Shown here in pieces: positions 1-13,247 of a DNA stretch of 64,000 nucleotides. The notes under the pieces were generated by a model. The model had not been told where the DNA came from. It saw only the letters and a program-made list of their open reading frames with translations, and made no database searches. Origin of the DNA: Aulostomus chinensis (Eukaryota > Chordata > Actinopteri > Syngnathiformes > Aulostomidae); contig JBBMOA010000003.1 of assembly GCA_037954235.1 (NCBI GenBank), positions 11,615,723-11,679,722 of the forward strand, read 5' to 3'. The stretch's first letter is position 1. Each line of letters begins with the position of its first letter. The position numbers and the translations under genes are program-made.

Positions 1-192
1 GTGTGTGTGTGTGTGTGTGTGCGCGTGTGTGTTGTGATTATCCACTGTGTCCATTAACCAGGCCTGAAGAGCAAGCCAAGGGCACTTTAGTTAGCTACTG
101 CACAGGCCAGCCTCATCTCATGTGGCGCCGTGTGTGTGACCTGTGTCTGTATGCGTGTGTGTGCGTTCGTGTGTGTGCATGTGTGTATGTGT
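1..192. repeat. (GT)n runs at window start
   Basis: An imperfect GT run occupies 1-32 and a second lies at about 145-192. The first is cut by the window edge. Confidence 0.9.
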
Positions 193-2167
193 GACTCACC
201 TATGGCTCTGCTTGCTCCGAGGCAGCTCTTTGTCTTTATGCTGACAGGGTGAAGATGATCGAACGCTCCGCTCCTCCAGCTTTACGCCACAGCGACACAG
301 TGAACACGTTTTAGCTGGAGCCTCGCTGTGTTTCCTCACATCACCACTTAAAGATTCATTTCCCAAAAATATGTCAGAGAATAGAGTTTTCTATGCCAAA
401 GAGCTGTCCAACAATAGAATCATCTACTGGAGCTGTAACCCGTCTGGGTGAATGATGCTCTCCCACCAGACGGACTCCATTAGACTCATCAGCTGCACCG
501 TATCCATGTCCCGGAGACCTCACCCACCAACCATCACTCTTTTTTCTTGCTGAGATGAGCCTGAATACACTTGTCTCCTCACGATGGAAGAGTTTTATCT
601 GGCTTTAAGAAAACATGCGTGTGTGCACACACACACACACACACACAAAAGGGTCTAAAATAAACCCATCTAACAAAAACTGTCCTCGTTGTCTGCCTAG
701 GTAGTCATGTCATGAGTGTGCTACTGTTTGACTATACTAATATAGCATTCTTTTCATGTGTGCCTTTTATGTAGGATATGTTAAAAACTGTTTCAACGTG
801 ATTAGGAGGTAACTGTTTTGGCTCCTCTCAGTCAAAGTAAATCGCTGTTCACAGTTTGAGTTGTCTAAATGAAGTAATATCCTGTTCATGTTTAGATCCG
901 CTCGTTTTGCACTGCGATTAGACACAAAGAGAAGAAACAATAATGAGATAGAAAACAAATACCAGGGAAGTACAAGGAAACATATTCACTAGAAAATTGT
1001 CATAGCTCACATATAAACACTTTAAAAATACTGAATTAAGTAATGTAGAACTGAAGTGTGACATTCAGTGTAGCTGTCTTTTTTTTGTTTTTCGTCATTG
1101 GAATCATTGACTTTTTGCACAGATTAACAGACAGACGTGGCCAGCTGTACATGTTATACATGGGTTCATTTTCTTAAAGTAATCATGACAGCCTTTGGAG
1201 AGTCAATCGACTCTTCCACCAGCACCAGATTACAGGGAGAAGATGAAGGCAGGTAGCAGCCTTCAGTGTTTGTCCTCCTCTCTCATAATATCAAATTTCT
1301 AAGGCTGTTTATACCATTATGTTGACAAGTGTGTGTTGAAATATGGAGTTTGGCGTGGGTCCCGGGAGAGCGTGTGCTGTTGGAATGATTTGTAAAGCAT
1401 ATAAGCAGCCTGTGTCTTGGTGTGCCAGATAGACAGGGAACATATGTATATGTCCTGAGCCTTGTAATCAACACATGCTGCTACTGCCAGGGAACGCGCA
1501 CACACACACACACACTTCTTCTTCTTCTCCTCTCTGTGCTTCAAGGAAAATACAGTAAACCACCAACACACACACATGCTCACGTAAACACCCCCCCACA
1601 CACACATGCAAATAGACTCTGATATGAAAGCCAAAAAGCAATAAATAAGGAGCTGATGGCTACTTCTTCACTGAAACAAACGAAGCAAAATCAGATGAAG
1701 ATTCAGACTCACGCACTCAGTTGTGGTGTAACTCACTCACCTAAACTGCATTATGAAGCAGACAGAGGCCAATTAATTTCATTGGCTGCTCCAGCTTCTC
1801 ACTCTGTCTCTTTATTATGCCACCACAGCGTAAAGGTGTCTCATCAGAAAACTGAGCGTGACTTGACACACACACAAACACACACAAACACACACATACC
1901 TGGCTGATGCTATCAACCCCGTCCCACCAAAGGCTGCATGTAATTAAGAGCCTCACACTCTAGGGTGTCATGCGTAGTGTGTTTTTGTGTGTGCGCACAC
2001 ATCTATCAATGGAGCACTGTAAAGAGCTTTAGAGGAAGTATTAAATCACAGATTTTTGGAACTGTCAAATTTTAAGTTCCTACATTATTATCAACTTCAA
2101 CATGACAACAAGGTTTGTGTTGTAAAAAAGATGCTTCTCCCGTCTGAGACCTAATTTCTTTCTTTCT
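193..2167. other. Intergenic, no gene seen
   Basis: AT-rich DNA with several short CA runs (0.63, 1.50, 1.57, 1.87 kb). No coding pattern or recognised element. Confidence 0.7.
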
Positions 2168-2275
2168 TCCATCCATCCATCCATTTCTACATCGCTTGTC
2201 CATTAAGGGTCATTGGGGGCTGGAGCCTATCCCAGCTGATATTGGGCGAGAGGGTGGGTACACCCTGGACGGCAA
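2168..2275 (-). repeat. V-SINE 3' fragment
   Basis: The reverse strand carries the SINE 3' part: the GGATGGATGGATGG tail and the GGGATAGGCTCCAGCC block, ending at the CACCCTGG segment. It directly abuts the LINE relic that follows. Confidence 0.7.
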
Positions 2276-2329
2276 TGCCAGAATGGAAGGGAGGCAATGG
2301 ACAGAGGTGGCCATACTTCTTGCCCCTCA

Positions 2330-3975
2330 GCTCAGTGCTCTACGTTGGAGTTTAACCCAATGGACGAGAGGGTAGGTTCCATCCACCTTCAGGTGGGCAG
2401 GGACAGGTCCTGGTTGTTGTTTGCACTTACGTGCCGAATAACAGTTCAGACTTCCCCTTTTTGGATTCGCTAGAGGGAATACTTTGTTATTGGACTTATG
2501 TGCTCGTGAAAGATTGTCCATCACGAACACCGTGTTCAGACATGAGGGTGTCCACATATGCACTTAGCACCAGGACACCCTCGGCAGCAGTTTGATGATA
2601 GACATCGTGGTCAGGTCGTCAGTCTTGCAGTCATATCCCTTGGACACTCGGGTGAAGAGAGGGGTGGAGCTGTCAATCGAACACCACCTGATGGTGAGTT
2701 GGCTCCGATGGTGGGGAGAACACTGGCCAGGCCTGGCAGGCCCAAATGCATTGTGAGGGCCTACTAGGCGGCGTCTCCTGTCAGAAGGAGTTTCAGCTCC
2801 CACTTCCGTGAGAGTTTCGACCATGCTCCAAGGGAGGCGAGACACTGAGTCAGAGTGGGCCATGTTCCATGCCACCATTGTCGAGGCAGCCAATTGGAGC
2901 TGTGGCTGTAAGGTACTGCCAGTTGTGGCGGAAATCCCAGAATCTGTTGGAGAAAACTGGCAGTGAGGGATGCTGTCAAGTTGAAGATGTAGTCCTGTGG
3001 TCCATGGGATTTGGGAAGCAGCTGACAGGTACCAGCAGGCCAAACGGTGTGTGGCTTTGGTGGTTGCTGAGGCAAAAACTTATACATGGGAGGACTTCAG
3101 TGAGGCCATGGAGAATGACATCTGGATGGCTTTGAAGAGATTCTGGACCCCCACCTGCCATCTCAGGAAGGGGAAGCAGTGCACTGTCAACACACTGTAT
3201 GGTGCAGACTGTGTGCTACTGACCTCAGCTCGAGATGGTGTTGACCGGTGGAGGGAATATTTTGAGTACCTCCTCAATCCCACCAACACATCTTCCAATA
3301 ACGAAGCAGTGCTTGGGGACTCTATGGTGGGCTGTCTTATCTCTGAGGCTGAGGTTGCCTAGGTAGTTAAAAAGCTCCTCGGTGGCAGGGCCCCAGGGTG
3401 TATGAGATGTAGAGTTCCTCATGGCCCTGGATGCGGTGGGGCTGTCATAATTTACACAACTCTGCAGCATTGCATGGATATCGCGGTGCCTTGTGACTGG
3501 CAGACTGGGGTGGTGGTTCCCCTTTTTAAGAAGGGGGACCAGAGGGTGTGCTCCGACTACTGTTTATATCACACTCACCTATGGTCATGACCTTTGGGTG
3601 ATGACCAAAAGGACAAGATTGTGGGTACAAGCAGCTGAAATGAGTGTCCTCCAGAGGTTGGCTGGACTCTCCCTTAGAAATAGGGTGAGAAGTCTCTGCC
3701 TTCCAGAAGGAGCTCAGAGTAGAGCTCCTCCATACTGAGAGGAATCAGATGAGGTGGCTCAGGCATCTGGTCAGGATGCCTTCCAGACGCCTCCCTGGAG
3801 AGGTGCTCAGTGCACGTTAGAGAGACTATGTCTCTCGGCTGGCCTGCGAATGCCCCGGGATCCCCTGTGAGGAGCTGGACGAAGTGGCCGGGGAGAGTGC
3901 AGTCTGGGTCTCTCTCCTTAGGCTGCTGGCCCTGCGACCCAACCCAGAAGCGGAAGAAGATGGATGGATGGATGT
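2330..3975 (+). pseudogene. Degenerate fish LINE (APE endonuclease, deleted RT)
   Basis: The translation in shifting frames shows pieces of a non-LTR retrotransposon: endonuclease remnants at about 2.34-2.77 kb (HLAPGHPRQQ, then ARPGRPKCIVRAY), the linker to RT (AEAKTYTWEDFSEAMEN, 2.98-3.36 kb), the RT start (DWQTGVVVPLFKKGDQR, 3.49-3.55 kb), then an abrupt jump to the C-terminal part (LWVMTKRTRLWVQAAEMS). It ends in a (GGAT)n tail near 3.97 kb. Most of RT is missing and stops and frameshifts are many, so it is dead. The same family recurs at 27.2 kb. The clade (L2- or RTE-like) was not resolved. Confidence 0.8.
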
Positions 3976-4239
3976 TTCTGTATTGTGTTAAGTGAAGTTC
4001 ACACTAGCAGGTTTTTCAAGTTGTTGCAGTTTCATGAGCTAATGTATATGAATCCAGTGTATTTTTAATTATGTAGGACTTGATTGAATTTGAGGACTTG
4101 AAGATTTTGGGTAGATTGGTATATACTGTACTGAGTGTCATTCTAGTTTTCAAATGTGACTATAATCTTTCCCAAACCCGAGTGTTATATTAACCAAAGC
4201 TAACGTTAACCGTTTCTAAAAGATAATTTGATGTAACAG

Positions 4240-4380
4240 GGGGCAGCATGGCTCAGAGGTAGAGTGGCTGTTGAGCAACTGAAGGGTTGCTGGTTTGATC
4301 CTCACTTCCCCGGTGACCATGTCGAAGCATCCCGGAGCAAGATACTGAGCCCCTAATTGCTCCTGATGGCCCTGCACCAT
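4240..4380 (+). repeat. tRNA-derived SINE (family 2), 3'-truncated
   Basis: The copy starts GGGCAGCATGGCTCAGAGG, with an A-box-like region and the B-box-like GGTTTGATCC, followed by GAGCAAGATACTGAGCCCC and CTCCTGATGGCCCTG. The sequence beyond no longer matches the family. Confidence 0.7.
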
Positions 4381-4531
4381 CCATGGACATGTACAGGTGC
4401 TGTAGATAGTATTTTACAATGCAGTCAGTGACTGTACTCCAAGGGTTTTCAGATTCATCCGATATAAAAACAAAAACACAATCCTGTTTTAGTTAAGTTT
4501 TAGCCTTTTATTAACAACCAATTTACAAAAA

Positions 4532-4792
4532 TGGGCATCATGCCTCAGGGGTAGGGTGGCTGTCTAGCAACCGAAGGGTCGCTGGTTCGATCCTCGACCC
4601 TGGTGACCATGTTGAAGTGTCCTTGAGCAAGATACTGGACCCATAATTGCTCCTGATGAGTAGGTTGGCGCCTTGCATGGTAGCCTCCACCATCAGTGTG
4701 TGTGTGAATGGGTGAATGAGATGACACTGTAAACCGCTTTGACTCCTGCTAAGGTAGAAATGCACGATATAAAATTGAGTCCATTTACCATT
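4532..4792 (+). repeat. tRNA-derived SINE (family 2), near full length
   Basis: The head (CTCAGGGGTAGGGTGGC, GCTGGTTCGATCC) resembles a tRNA with A and B boxes. The body has TTGAGCAAGATACTGGACCC, and the end is GTAAACCGCTTTGACTCC followed by GATATAAAATTGAGTCC, a common teleost SINE 3' end. It lies about 150 bp from the copy at 4.24 kb. Confidence 0.8.
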
Positions 4793-5221
4793 GCAATTAA
4801 AGGCTGCATATTGCTTCAGCTATCAGCATCGTCAACATACACGGTCTCAACCTGCCGTTCACTGTCTCCCCTCCCTCTCTGATGTGGGAGTCAGGTGAGG
4901 TAAAGCGAGGATGATGAAGGTCTCCTCTACCTGCAAAAGCTCTCATCAGTATGTTGCATCGATTGTGTTACTGCCCCCCCCCCCACCCCAACAATCAGTG
5001 ACTCCCCTCTGCTCTGAGTTCTGCTAAATGCACACACACTGTCACATCAACACATCTCTTCCAGTCTGTCTCCATGATGATTAGACCTCTCCTTCTCTGG
5101 TTTCAACCAGTGAGGAATGTATAAATGACCGGTGTATATTTTCTTCATCATACAGTGAAATGATCAAAAAAGTGTGTGAGGATTTGACCAGCATCACGTG
5201 CTCCTGTGACGGGGACTAAGG

Positions 5222-5935
5222 CAGTGGTCAGCAAAAGCCGGCTCGTGGGCAACAAGCCGGCCCTTCAGCCCAAAAAAATGGCCCGCCAGATGGTTAGACT
5301 TGTCGGGAGAGTGGAAAAAAATAAACTTGACATGAGGAAAACTGTTGCTGCTGTAGTTCCAGTGAGTGGGTCGAGCATAAACACAGCAGTGGCGGTGGCA
5401 GCACATCAGTCGAGGCGGCAGCAGATGCACTGTCCAGCCTGCCTTAAGTCCGCTAAAGCTGCTAGTCCAATTATATGCAGAGAAGCAGAAATCCACACAT
5501 GAGGGCAAGTTAACTAAATTCAGCAACAGAAAGATGGATGTGAGCGCCACCGCTGTTATGATGCCGACCTGAGATGACAGCCCACCATCCGCACACAAGT
5601 TCCCACTCAGTGTGGCCGGAGCAATGCTGCTGCCCGGGGCTTTTGAGCTGTAACAGTCGCAGCTCTGGCTCTTATAATAAGCATTAAGGAGCCCCTGAAG
5701 AAGTCGCTAACAGGCCTGGAGGCAGTGGAGCTCCGAAGGAGTGTGTGTGGATGTGTGTGTGGAGGTGGAGTGTAAACATGGAAAAACACACTGATGCGCT
5801 GCTTGTTACTGCAAACGTCGGTTCCCTCTTCAACAATGTAAGACTCACTTTAATAGCCATTATTTTGGTCGTGGCCCACCATGTAGTGGCTCGGAAAAAA
5901 TCTGGCCCAAGGCCAAACTTAATTGCAGACCCCTG
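5222..5935. mobile_element. Nonautonomous hAT-type DNA transposon
   Basis: The ends are CAGTGGTCAGCAA at the left and, read inward, CAGGGGTCTGCAA at the right, forming short terminal inverted repeats of the hAT type. The element is flanked by a perfect 8-bp direct repeat GACTAAGG (5214-5221 and 5936-5943), the duplication length expected of hAT. The 714-bp interior encodes no intact transposase. Confidence 0.88.
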
Positions 5936-5943
5936 GACTAAGG

Positions 5944-8900
5944 TGCTTGAGAGACTGGATGAGTTCGGGCTCAGTTGAGAAAAGAACTCTGTTTGCATCT
6001 TGCTTTCTTAGCGGAACATAGTTCTATCAAGAAATCAAAAGTTACATGTCAATTTTTTACAGGCAAAATATTAGTGGAGCCTCTGACATCATGTCCCTCT
6101 GTTGTATCGATTCTATCATTCGTCCATCACACTCCTCACCTGGAGTGACCTCATTTGCTGCACAGTACTTCCTGAATGGTACCAGCTCTCCTCCTCCTCC
6201 TCCTCTTCCTCTGTCTTCATCTGTCATCATTCTGTTACTGTCCCACCCACCTTATGGTGCAGGTGTGTGTGCTGAAACCCTCAGAGCAACCCCTCCCCTT
6301 TAACTCCTGCAAATTTATTAATATGATTTACATAAAGTTAAAGTTCTCTCTGCAGCCAAGGAGGCTGCTCTAAAATAAGCTGTGGTGTGACAGAGCCAAT
6401 GTGTTATGTGTGTCAGAGGCCCCGGGGGCTCTGGGGGCTGCTGGGTAGGGAACGTGGAGGGTCCCCGGGGGGCCTGCTGGCCTGGAAATGACACGGAGTG
6501 AGGGAAGAGCCCTCATACCCCAGAATCAGTCATTTCATCTGCAGGGGAGAGAAGGAAGGACAAAGACGCATCGCCCCACCGCCGGGCACACACACATGCA
6601 CGCACGCACGCACGCACACACATACAAACGCACACGCACACAAACCCACAGCAGAATAGAATATTTTATGTGTGATTTTTAAATATGGCTTTAGAGACAG
6701 ATTATTGGATGATATAGTTCCGGGACATTATGGACACTGATCTCCGCAGAGGTGCCTGACACAGGGGTGCATTTAATCACACAGGTCAGCAAGAATGTTT
6801 CAGCTTTTAAAACATGTTAAAACTGACTTTTTCTATAGGTTTGGGGATATTTGTGTAGGTGGTGGAGAAGAGTCAAAGTTTAATTTGAGCCTGGTTTTTC
6901 CTCACCCAGGCTTTTTCTTACATGTATTTGACTGGTAATCATGTTTCTGTCATTTCACTTCACCTCCTGACACATGATTCCAACAAATCAATTGTTAACA
7001 TGCCCCGATAATCTCCTGCTCCTGATGGGCTGCAAATAGCAGTGCGTGGTGTCGCTTACCTACCACAAGGTTAATATCTGCCCCCACCTGATGACAGCTG
7101 ACTGATCTCAAAACTACACTGACAGCTTTTTGATAGGACGATTTTGAGAAACCACCATCAAAGCCCTGGAGGATTGGACCAATAACACAGGAGAAATACA
7201 ATCCACAGTCAAACAGGACAGAGGGGGGAAAAAAACAGACAAAATCCCCCACAGAGTCGGAGCAGAAGAATCAGCTGTGAAAATCATTCGGTGACACCTA
7301 GCATGAACAGAAGGCCTTATTTTTTGAGGAAGAAGAAGTATGACTGCAAGATACAAATATGTCAGTGTGGCCTGTGTTAACGCCATTACAGCTGTGAAAT
7401 TAGCCCGATGCAATTCCTCCGAGCTGCGTGACGATGAAAAGGCAACGTGTCAACACCTAGTTTTCCCCTACAAATATTTAAGAATGCTGTGACTAAAGAA
7501 GTCCTCGGAGAAAGACAGAAATACAGAGGGAGAATTAGCTGAAACAATCGTGTAACATTTTCCCTGATGCTTCATCTTAATTACCGCCGTGCAAACCATG
7601 CAAATCCAATTGGCCATTTATGCCAGGAAATTCATAACCACAGTGCAGTATTAATTACTCCGGTAGGATTCCGGCTATATTTGATATGCACAAGGCATTG
7701 TGGCCATTACCAGCCTTGTGTTTCAGCCTCAGCCCTGTGTGTCAGCGGTAATCAAATCTAAACGTTGACAACAACACATTCACAAATCAATATAGGATGG
7801 GAGGGATCTTTAGATGGTGGAATTTTAATCCCTCTTCCCTCTCATGTATATGTGTGCGTGTTAATCTGTGTCAATATCCTGTTAGCGTCTATCTCTCAAA
7901 CACACACACACACACACAAACACAACTCTATTAATTTCTCTCTAATGTGCTCATTAGATTTCCTCATTGGTCTTTTATGTTCCATTGTTCGTAAAGCCAT
8001 TAGATTAAGTGGAGTCAAACACATTTACAGCACAAGCGTTTGTGTGCTGTGTTTGAGAGCCAAGATACAGATGCTCTACAGTGTTGAACCCATGATGGAC
8101 ATGCTAGTCTCAGTGTGCCACACCTGAAGCCTGATCCAGAGAGTTAGATGAATAGAAAAAGTGGGGATGAGAGGACAGACAATAAAGGAGGGATGACAGA
8201 CGAGGGGAACTTCATCAATGGAGCAACACTGACCTCTGCTGGTCGTCTCTTCTTGATCATCATTTAAAATGCCTTTCTTAAATCATTTGTCAAGTAAGTG
8301 AGGGGGAATCTAGATCAAGCAAGCGCAGGGCTAGAAATAATTTTTAAAAAATCACAAAGATTTTCTTGCCAATTATTTGAACAAGGTTCTACATCGCTCT
8401 GATGGAAATGCAATCAATCACCAGCTTCAATGTGGGCCACCAACATGAAGTCCTCGGTGCAACACCTCACAGCCAACGGCAAAGGAAAGTATCACCAGGA
8501 GGTGCTCTCCTGTTAATAACCAAACTACAGATTACACCCCAAGTGAACTTGGAAATGAGAGAAGCAGAGAAAAGAGCACAGAAGATGACAGGCAGGATTT
8601 TACTCTCATCCACATCTAAAAAAAAAAATTCATCTTTGCCTTCAGGACCCCCTGGCAAGACTCCTTTCTCCTCTAAAAGCTTCGAGACGGGCACTGAGGA
8701 TGGCACCTCAAGCTAATAACAGTTGAAGCATGTTGGCAAGGATGGGGCAGAGTGAGGTGTTGCCCCAGGGGTCCTCACAGGCCTAGACGTGCTCATTAAT
8801 ATCTCTCGGCTATGTGGGGTGCCACAGACAATAAAGAACATGTGTAGGAGGCGACAAAAACACACATCGACTTAGAGGCATGTGTGCAGCCAGGATACGC

Positions 8901-9753
8901 CTCAACTTGTAGACCAGTTCTCTACTAACGATCCTAAGAGATATAATTTCGCACATGTTCTCACCTTGTTCCTGTTAAATCAGGATACTAGAACGGACTA
9001 GAAATATGCCCTCTGGATTTGTGTGGCAGAAAAAAAAAAACACCTTATCATATCAATGTATAGCTGGACGGACAAAAACTCCAAATTCATGTTGATTCAG
9101 CCAAATCCTGCTATAATGATTTCATCAGCAAGTTAGTTCAAAAATACTGACACTCAATCCAACTTTCTTTCTTTTAATTGAAGAAGATTAAGATACCTAA
9201 TGTTGTCATTTATTGGTTGATATGTTGCAGCTCCACCAGTTGACAATAGATGTTTTTCTATATGACAATCTGCTTTTTCAGGGAGTAGACGGCATGATGT
9301 GTTAGCTTGAGATAGCTATCATCACTGTTGATATGTCCAGGATTATTAACTCCACATGTTTTATTTCAGGGTTCCAAGGAAAAGAACACTGGAGTTAGCA
9401 GAAGGACTCCAATTAGCTTAAAGCGTCTCCATGTCAGAAGTTAATTCAACTAGAACTTTTTTTTTAATCATTTATCATTTGTTATCAGATGCTAAATTGT
9501 TATAAAGTTAAGAATAAAAAAATTAAATTGTTTTCCATTCTCAAACTAACATAAGAATCCATTCATAATGGTTTCTATGTACATGTAAGTATGTATGACA
9601 TAAGCGATTTTAAAAAATTAGATATAGTGCATGAGGACATAAAATGTTAATATTTAAGGTGGTAAATATAAACATGTGTTCTATCTGTTTAATCTGGTGA
9701 ATCACATTAATCACTGTTTGTTCAGCTGTGTACAAAATGAATAAAAGCTCCAT

Positions 9754-9757
<4 letters not shown>
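5944..9757. other. Intergenic, one possible conserved block
   Basis: No gene was recognised. Short CA runs lie at 6.59 and 7.90 kb. The stretch 7.56-7.75 kb has an octamer and homeodomain motifs and may be a regulatory element. Confidence 0.6.
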
Positions 9758-9828
<71 letters not shown>

Positions 9829-10080
9829 CTTATACTTGCTACATATTGAGGACTAGAATACGTATTTAACCAACAGAGTGAGGACATTGTAGCCGGTCCT
9901 CACATCTTCAGAGGGCCATTTGAAGGTCAAGACTTGGTTTTAGGGTTGAGGTTACAATCAGGTTCTGGTCAAGTTTAGGGTCAAGGTTAGGGTCAGGCAG
10001 TCAGTTGAGATGGTTAAGTTTAGGGTGAGGGGCTAGGGAGTGTATTGTGTCCATGAAAGTCCTCACAAAGATATATGTAC

Positions 10081-10145
<65 letters not shown>
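9758..10145. repeat. GT-flanked teleost repeat
   Basis: Two long (GT)n runs (9758-9828 and 10084-10145) bracket about 255 bp containing TTGAGGACTAGAATACG, CCGGTCCTCACATCTTCAG and several AGGGTTAGG-like stretches. The arrangement matches a repeat I know from many teleost genomes; the type is unclassified. Confidence 0.6.
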
Positions 10146-10146
<1 letters not shown>

Positions 10147-12072
10147 ACCTTCTTCTTAGCTAATGATGTACTGGCATGCATGTTGTTGCTACGTGGCCAT
10201 TTGCGGGGCTGGCATGTGTTAATGGTCCTGGCACCCTGCGCCCACAGTAAAGTGATACGTCCAACTGGCTTAGTGGCACACACAGACTGGACTGAACAGA
10301 TGCCACTCATTCTGCTGGCCAAAGTGACCCAGTACCTAAACAATCTCAGCAAGCTCATAAATGGGAGGAATGAACGTTCTACTGGGCGATAACACTGCAT
10401 GGAGCGTCAACATGGAGGCCTCCTTCCCCCTCTCTTGTCCTCTTCCTGCCAGATTCTCACTATAGCTGATGTTCCTGCTGACCTTCACTCTGTCTCCTTC
10501 ACCCTTTCCCAGCCTCTTTTCCCATTTTCACTCTCATTCTTCAATTCAAATTCATTTCGTGTCACCCAAACCCTCTCACTCAGTGTTTTCTGCCCTGTGT
10601 GCATGTGTGTGGTTGTGGTGCAAGCTGATGCGCTCTATGACATATTGAGGTAATAAAAAGCTCCTACCCAGGGACAGCCGTGGCCCACTAATTAAACACT
10701 TCCTATGCGACCTTATTGCAGGCGCCAGTTGCCATAGAACTGTTTTTTTGGGCCCCGACTGAAACTGCATGATTCTCTGAATCATAAGAGAGAAGAAAAT
10801 ACAAAGAAAGAGAAGTTGCGTGACCTCTGAAAACCCAATTACGTTCTACAGAAAATAATCTCTCACACAATTGAGGTATTGAAATGCATCCCACACTATT
10901 TTCACACATCTATAAGAAGTTACAATCTGCTCCTGACTGATTCACTTAGAAATCATATATTCAGAGAGTCCAATCTCACAAGTGTTAAAAGATGACTTGC
11001 ATTTTGCTTACATAGCTCTTTAATCACATTCAATCTTTGCCTGTGTGCTTTACTAAAGGGATCCTATGTACTTGAAGAAAAACAAAGCTCCGTTATAAAA
11101 GATGACCTGGTACTCATGCACCTAGAATTAACTTCAAAGCCATCAGAAGAGCCTCACCGGCTGTTTACATGCACTCAATGGGATACGATTAATATGGGTT
11201 TAACGTTATTCTTTAAGTGATAATATTCCAACTGTGAATGAATATTTCCCCAATGACTTTGTTTTCATGCTGCAACTTAAATTCTGACTAACTAAGCCTG
11301 AAAGACTAAGGGTGGGACTAAATCTGCTGTCACCGGCTGTGTTCACATTGACAGACATAATCAAATATCAACCCTATTGGGACAATACTCAAAATAGGAC
11401 AATGCCATCTAAACAACATCAACCTGGTGTTAATCAGCAATACTCAGATTGAGATGTAGATTATTCCGATGACACTGTGTTGCAGACATGTATACACCTG
11501 AGTTGCACTGTGAAATTCTAGCCTCATTTTTGCAACAGGCACAGCAGTCGAACTGCTTCACGATACATCACCCTGCTTCCAGATATCCATCCTGTCTAGT
11601 TAATTATTATTCATTTTGAGACTTTGCAGCACAATTTCTCCTTTTGTGCAATCGTGAAAGAAGATGCCTCTTGTTACTCTCTTGTTTTCTCCCTTTGACG
11701 TGTTTAATTATTAACGAGTCTTTCAAAAAGCAGGTAGAATTCAGCTATAAGCGCATATTCACGTAACAGGCTAGAGATCATGTGCTGCTAGAAGGTTGCA
11801 GAGCTCTGAAATTGTGACTCATATTCCAAATATAAATGGATATATGTCCAAAGAATTCTCTTAAAACTTTTCACCCTCTCAGAAAAAGAGAAGTAGAAGC
11901 AGAAAAATTACAGAGCAATAACTAGTAATACATAATAAACTAGTAATAACATTTATCTGCATTCAGTTTTGGAAAACAGGATTTTTTTTAATATTATGAA
12001 TTTTAAATATTTCAAAATGCATGCATGAGATTAACAGTTTGTACATTCTTTTCTGTCCAAGTGTTCAAGTAC

Positions 12073-12107
<35 letters not shown>

Positions 12108-13247
12108 CGTGCGTGCGCACGTGCATACGCTTTAACAGGGTCAGGTCTACTGGATGAAAGTGTCCTCTGATTCGCTCTGTTGTGATGCAGGGGTCAATGC
12201 AACACACAACTCAGCACCTGTCCCTCTCATCAGTCACTCCCTCCATATGCTGCCCATTAAAATAAGACATGTGGACACCCGGCTGGCAAAGTCCACACAC
12301 CTAGTGACCCTCAGCACATCTGTTGACAAATCCTTAAATACATGCAGGATCATGGGGGAGTGGGAGAGGACAGGCAGCAGGGGAAGAAAAGCAAAGAAAA
12401 ACATCAGCTACACTTAAACTGATGCTCTCACCTACTGGCTGGGACAATTGGTTGTCAACACCTGTGGAAATTTTCTCACAAGATCTTTATTAGGGCCGGA
12501 GCACACGACAATGTAAAATTAAAGAAATTTTCTTCTTCTCATCTAAAATGAATCACCTTGTTGGAGGCTAAACATACGAAAACAAAAAAAAAAAACTCGT
12601 GAAACAAAAAAAATTAAGTTTGGTGAAAATTTACACATTTTGTTGTTTTCATGCATAGGTGTCCAAGCATGGCTCAACATCGCCCCCCAGAATCTTTCAG
12701 AAATGCAGGAAAAATACCGATCTTTCATCAGAATACATAAAAATTCAGTCAGCTCGTGAAACCTCACAAGACCAGCGGAGTCCACGTGGACACAATGGAC
12801 ATATGACTGGAAGCCCAAGTAATACTCACAACTTTGAGAGTGTACTTGCAGCATAAAGCCAAAGAATGATATGTATTCATGCAAGATTTACTTTTATATA
12901 CAAGTAACCTATGGAAAATAAATGAATGCTAATTACAAAATTAAATTATTTCTATGTGTTAAATCGTGCCGTATTTAAAAGAATGGACACAGCAGGGACT
13001 TGAACCCCATTCCAGTGGTATGCAGGTACCCCTACCAGTGTCTTGTATTTCTTTATGGCATTTGAGGAAAGAAAACTCACTTAGAAACAACATTTGATGT
13101 TGATATGCAAGTGTATCAGCCAAAGGGTCAGACTCACTGGCAAAGTGGTAGTTAACAATGGCTAATTTTTTTTGATGACTTGCTTTGCGAGACGCTTGAC
13201 ATGAACGAGACCTCAGACATGAGCAAGACGTCTGATGTGAGCAGCAC
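10146..13247. other. Intergenic, no gene seen
   Basis: Low-complexity and AT-rich DNA with one microsatellite. The block 10.64-10.75 kb (ACTAATTAAACACTTCC) looks less degenerate but has no coding signal. Confidence 0.6.
12075..12120. repeat. (GT)n(GC/GT) microsatellite
   Basis: A pure GT run passes into GTGC repeats. Confidence 0.95.

Noticed and set aside
9940..10030. Interstitial telomere sequence
   Set aside because: GGTTAGG-like words are scattered and imperfect, within a dispersed repeat, not a TTAGGG tandem array.
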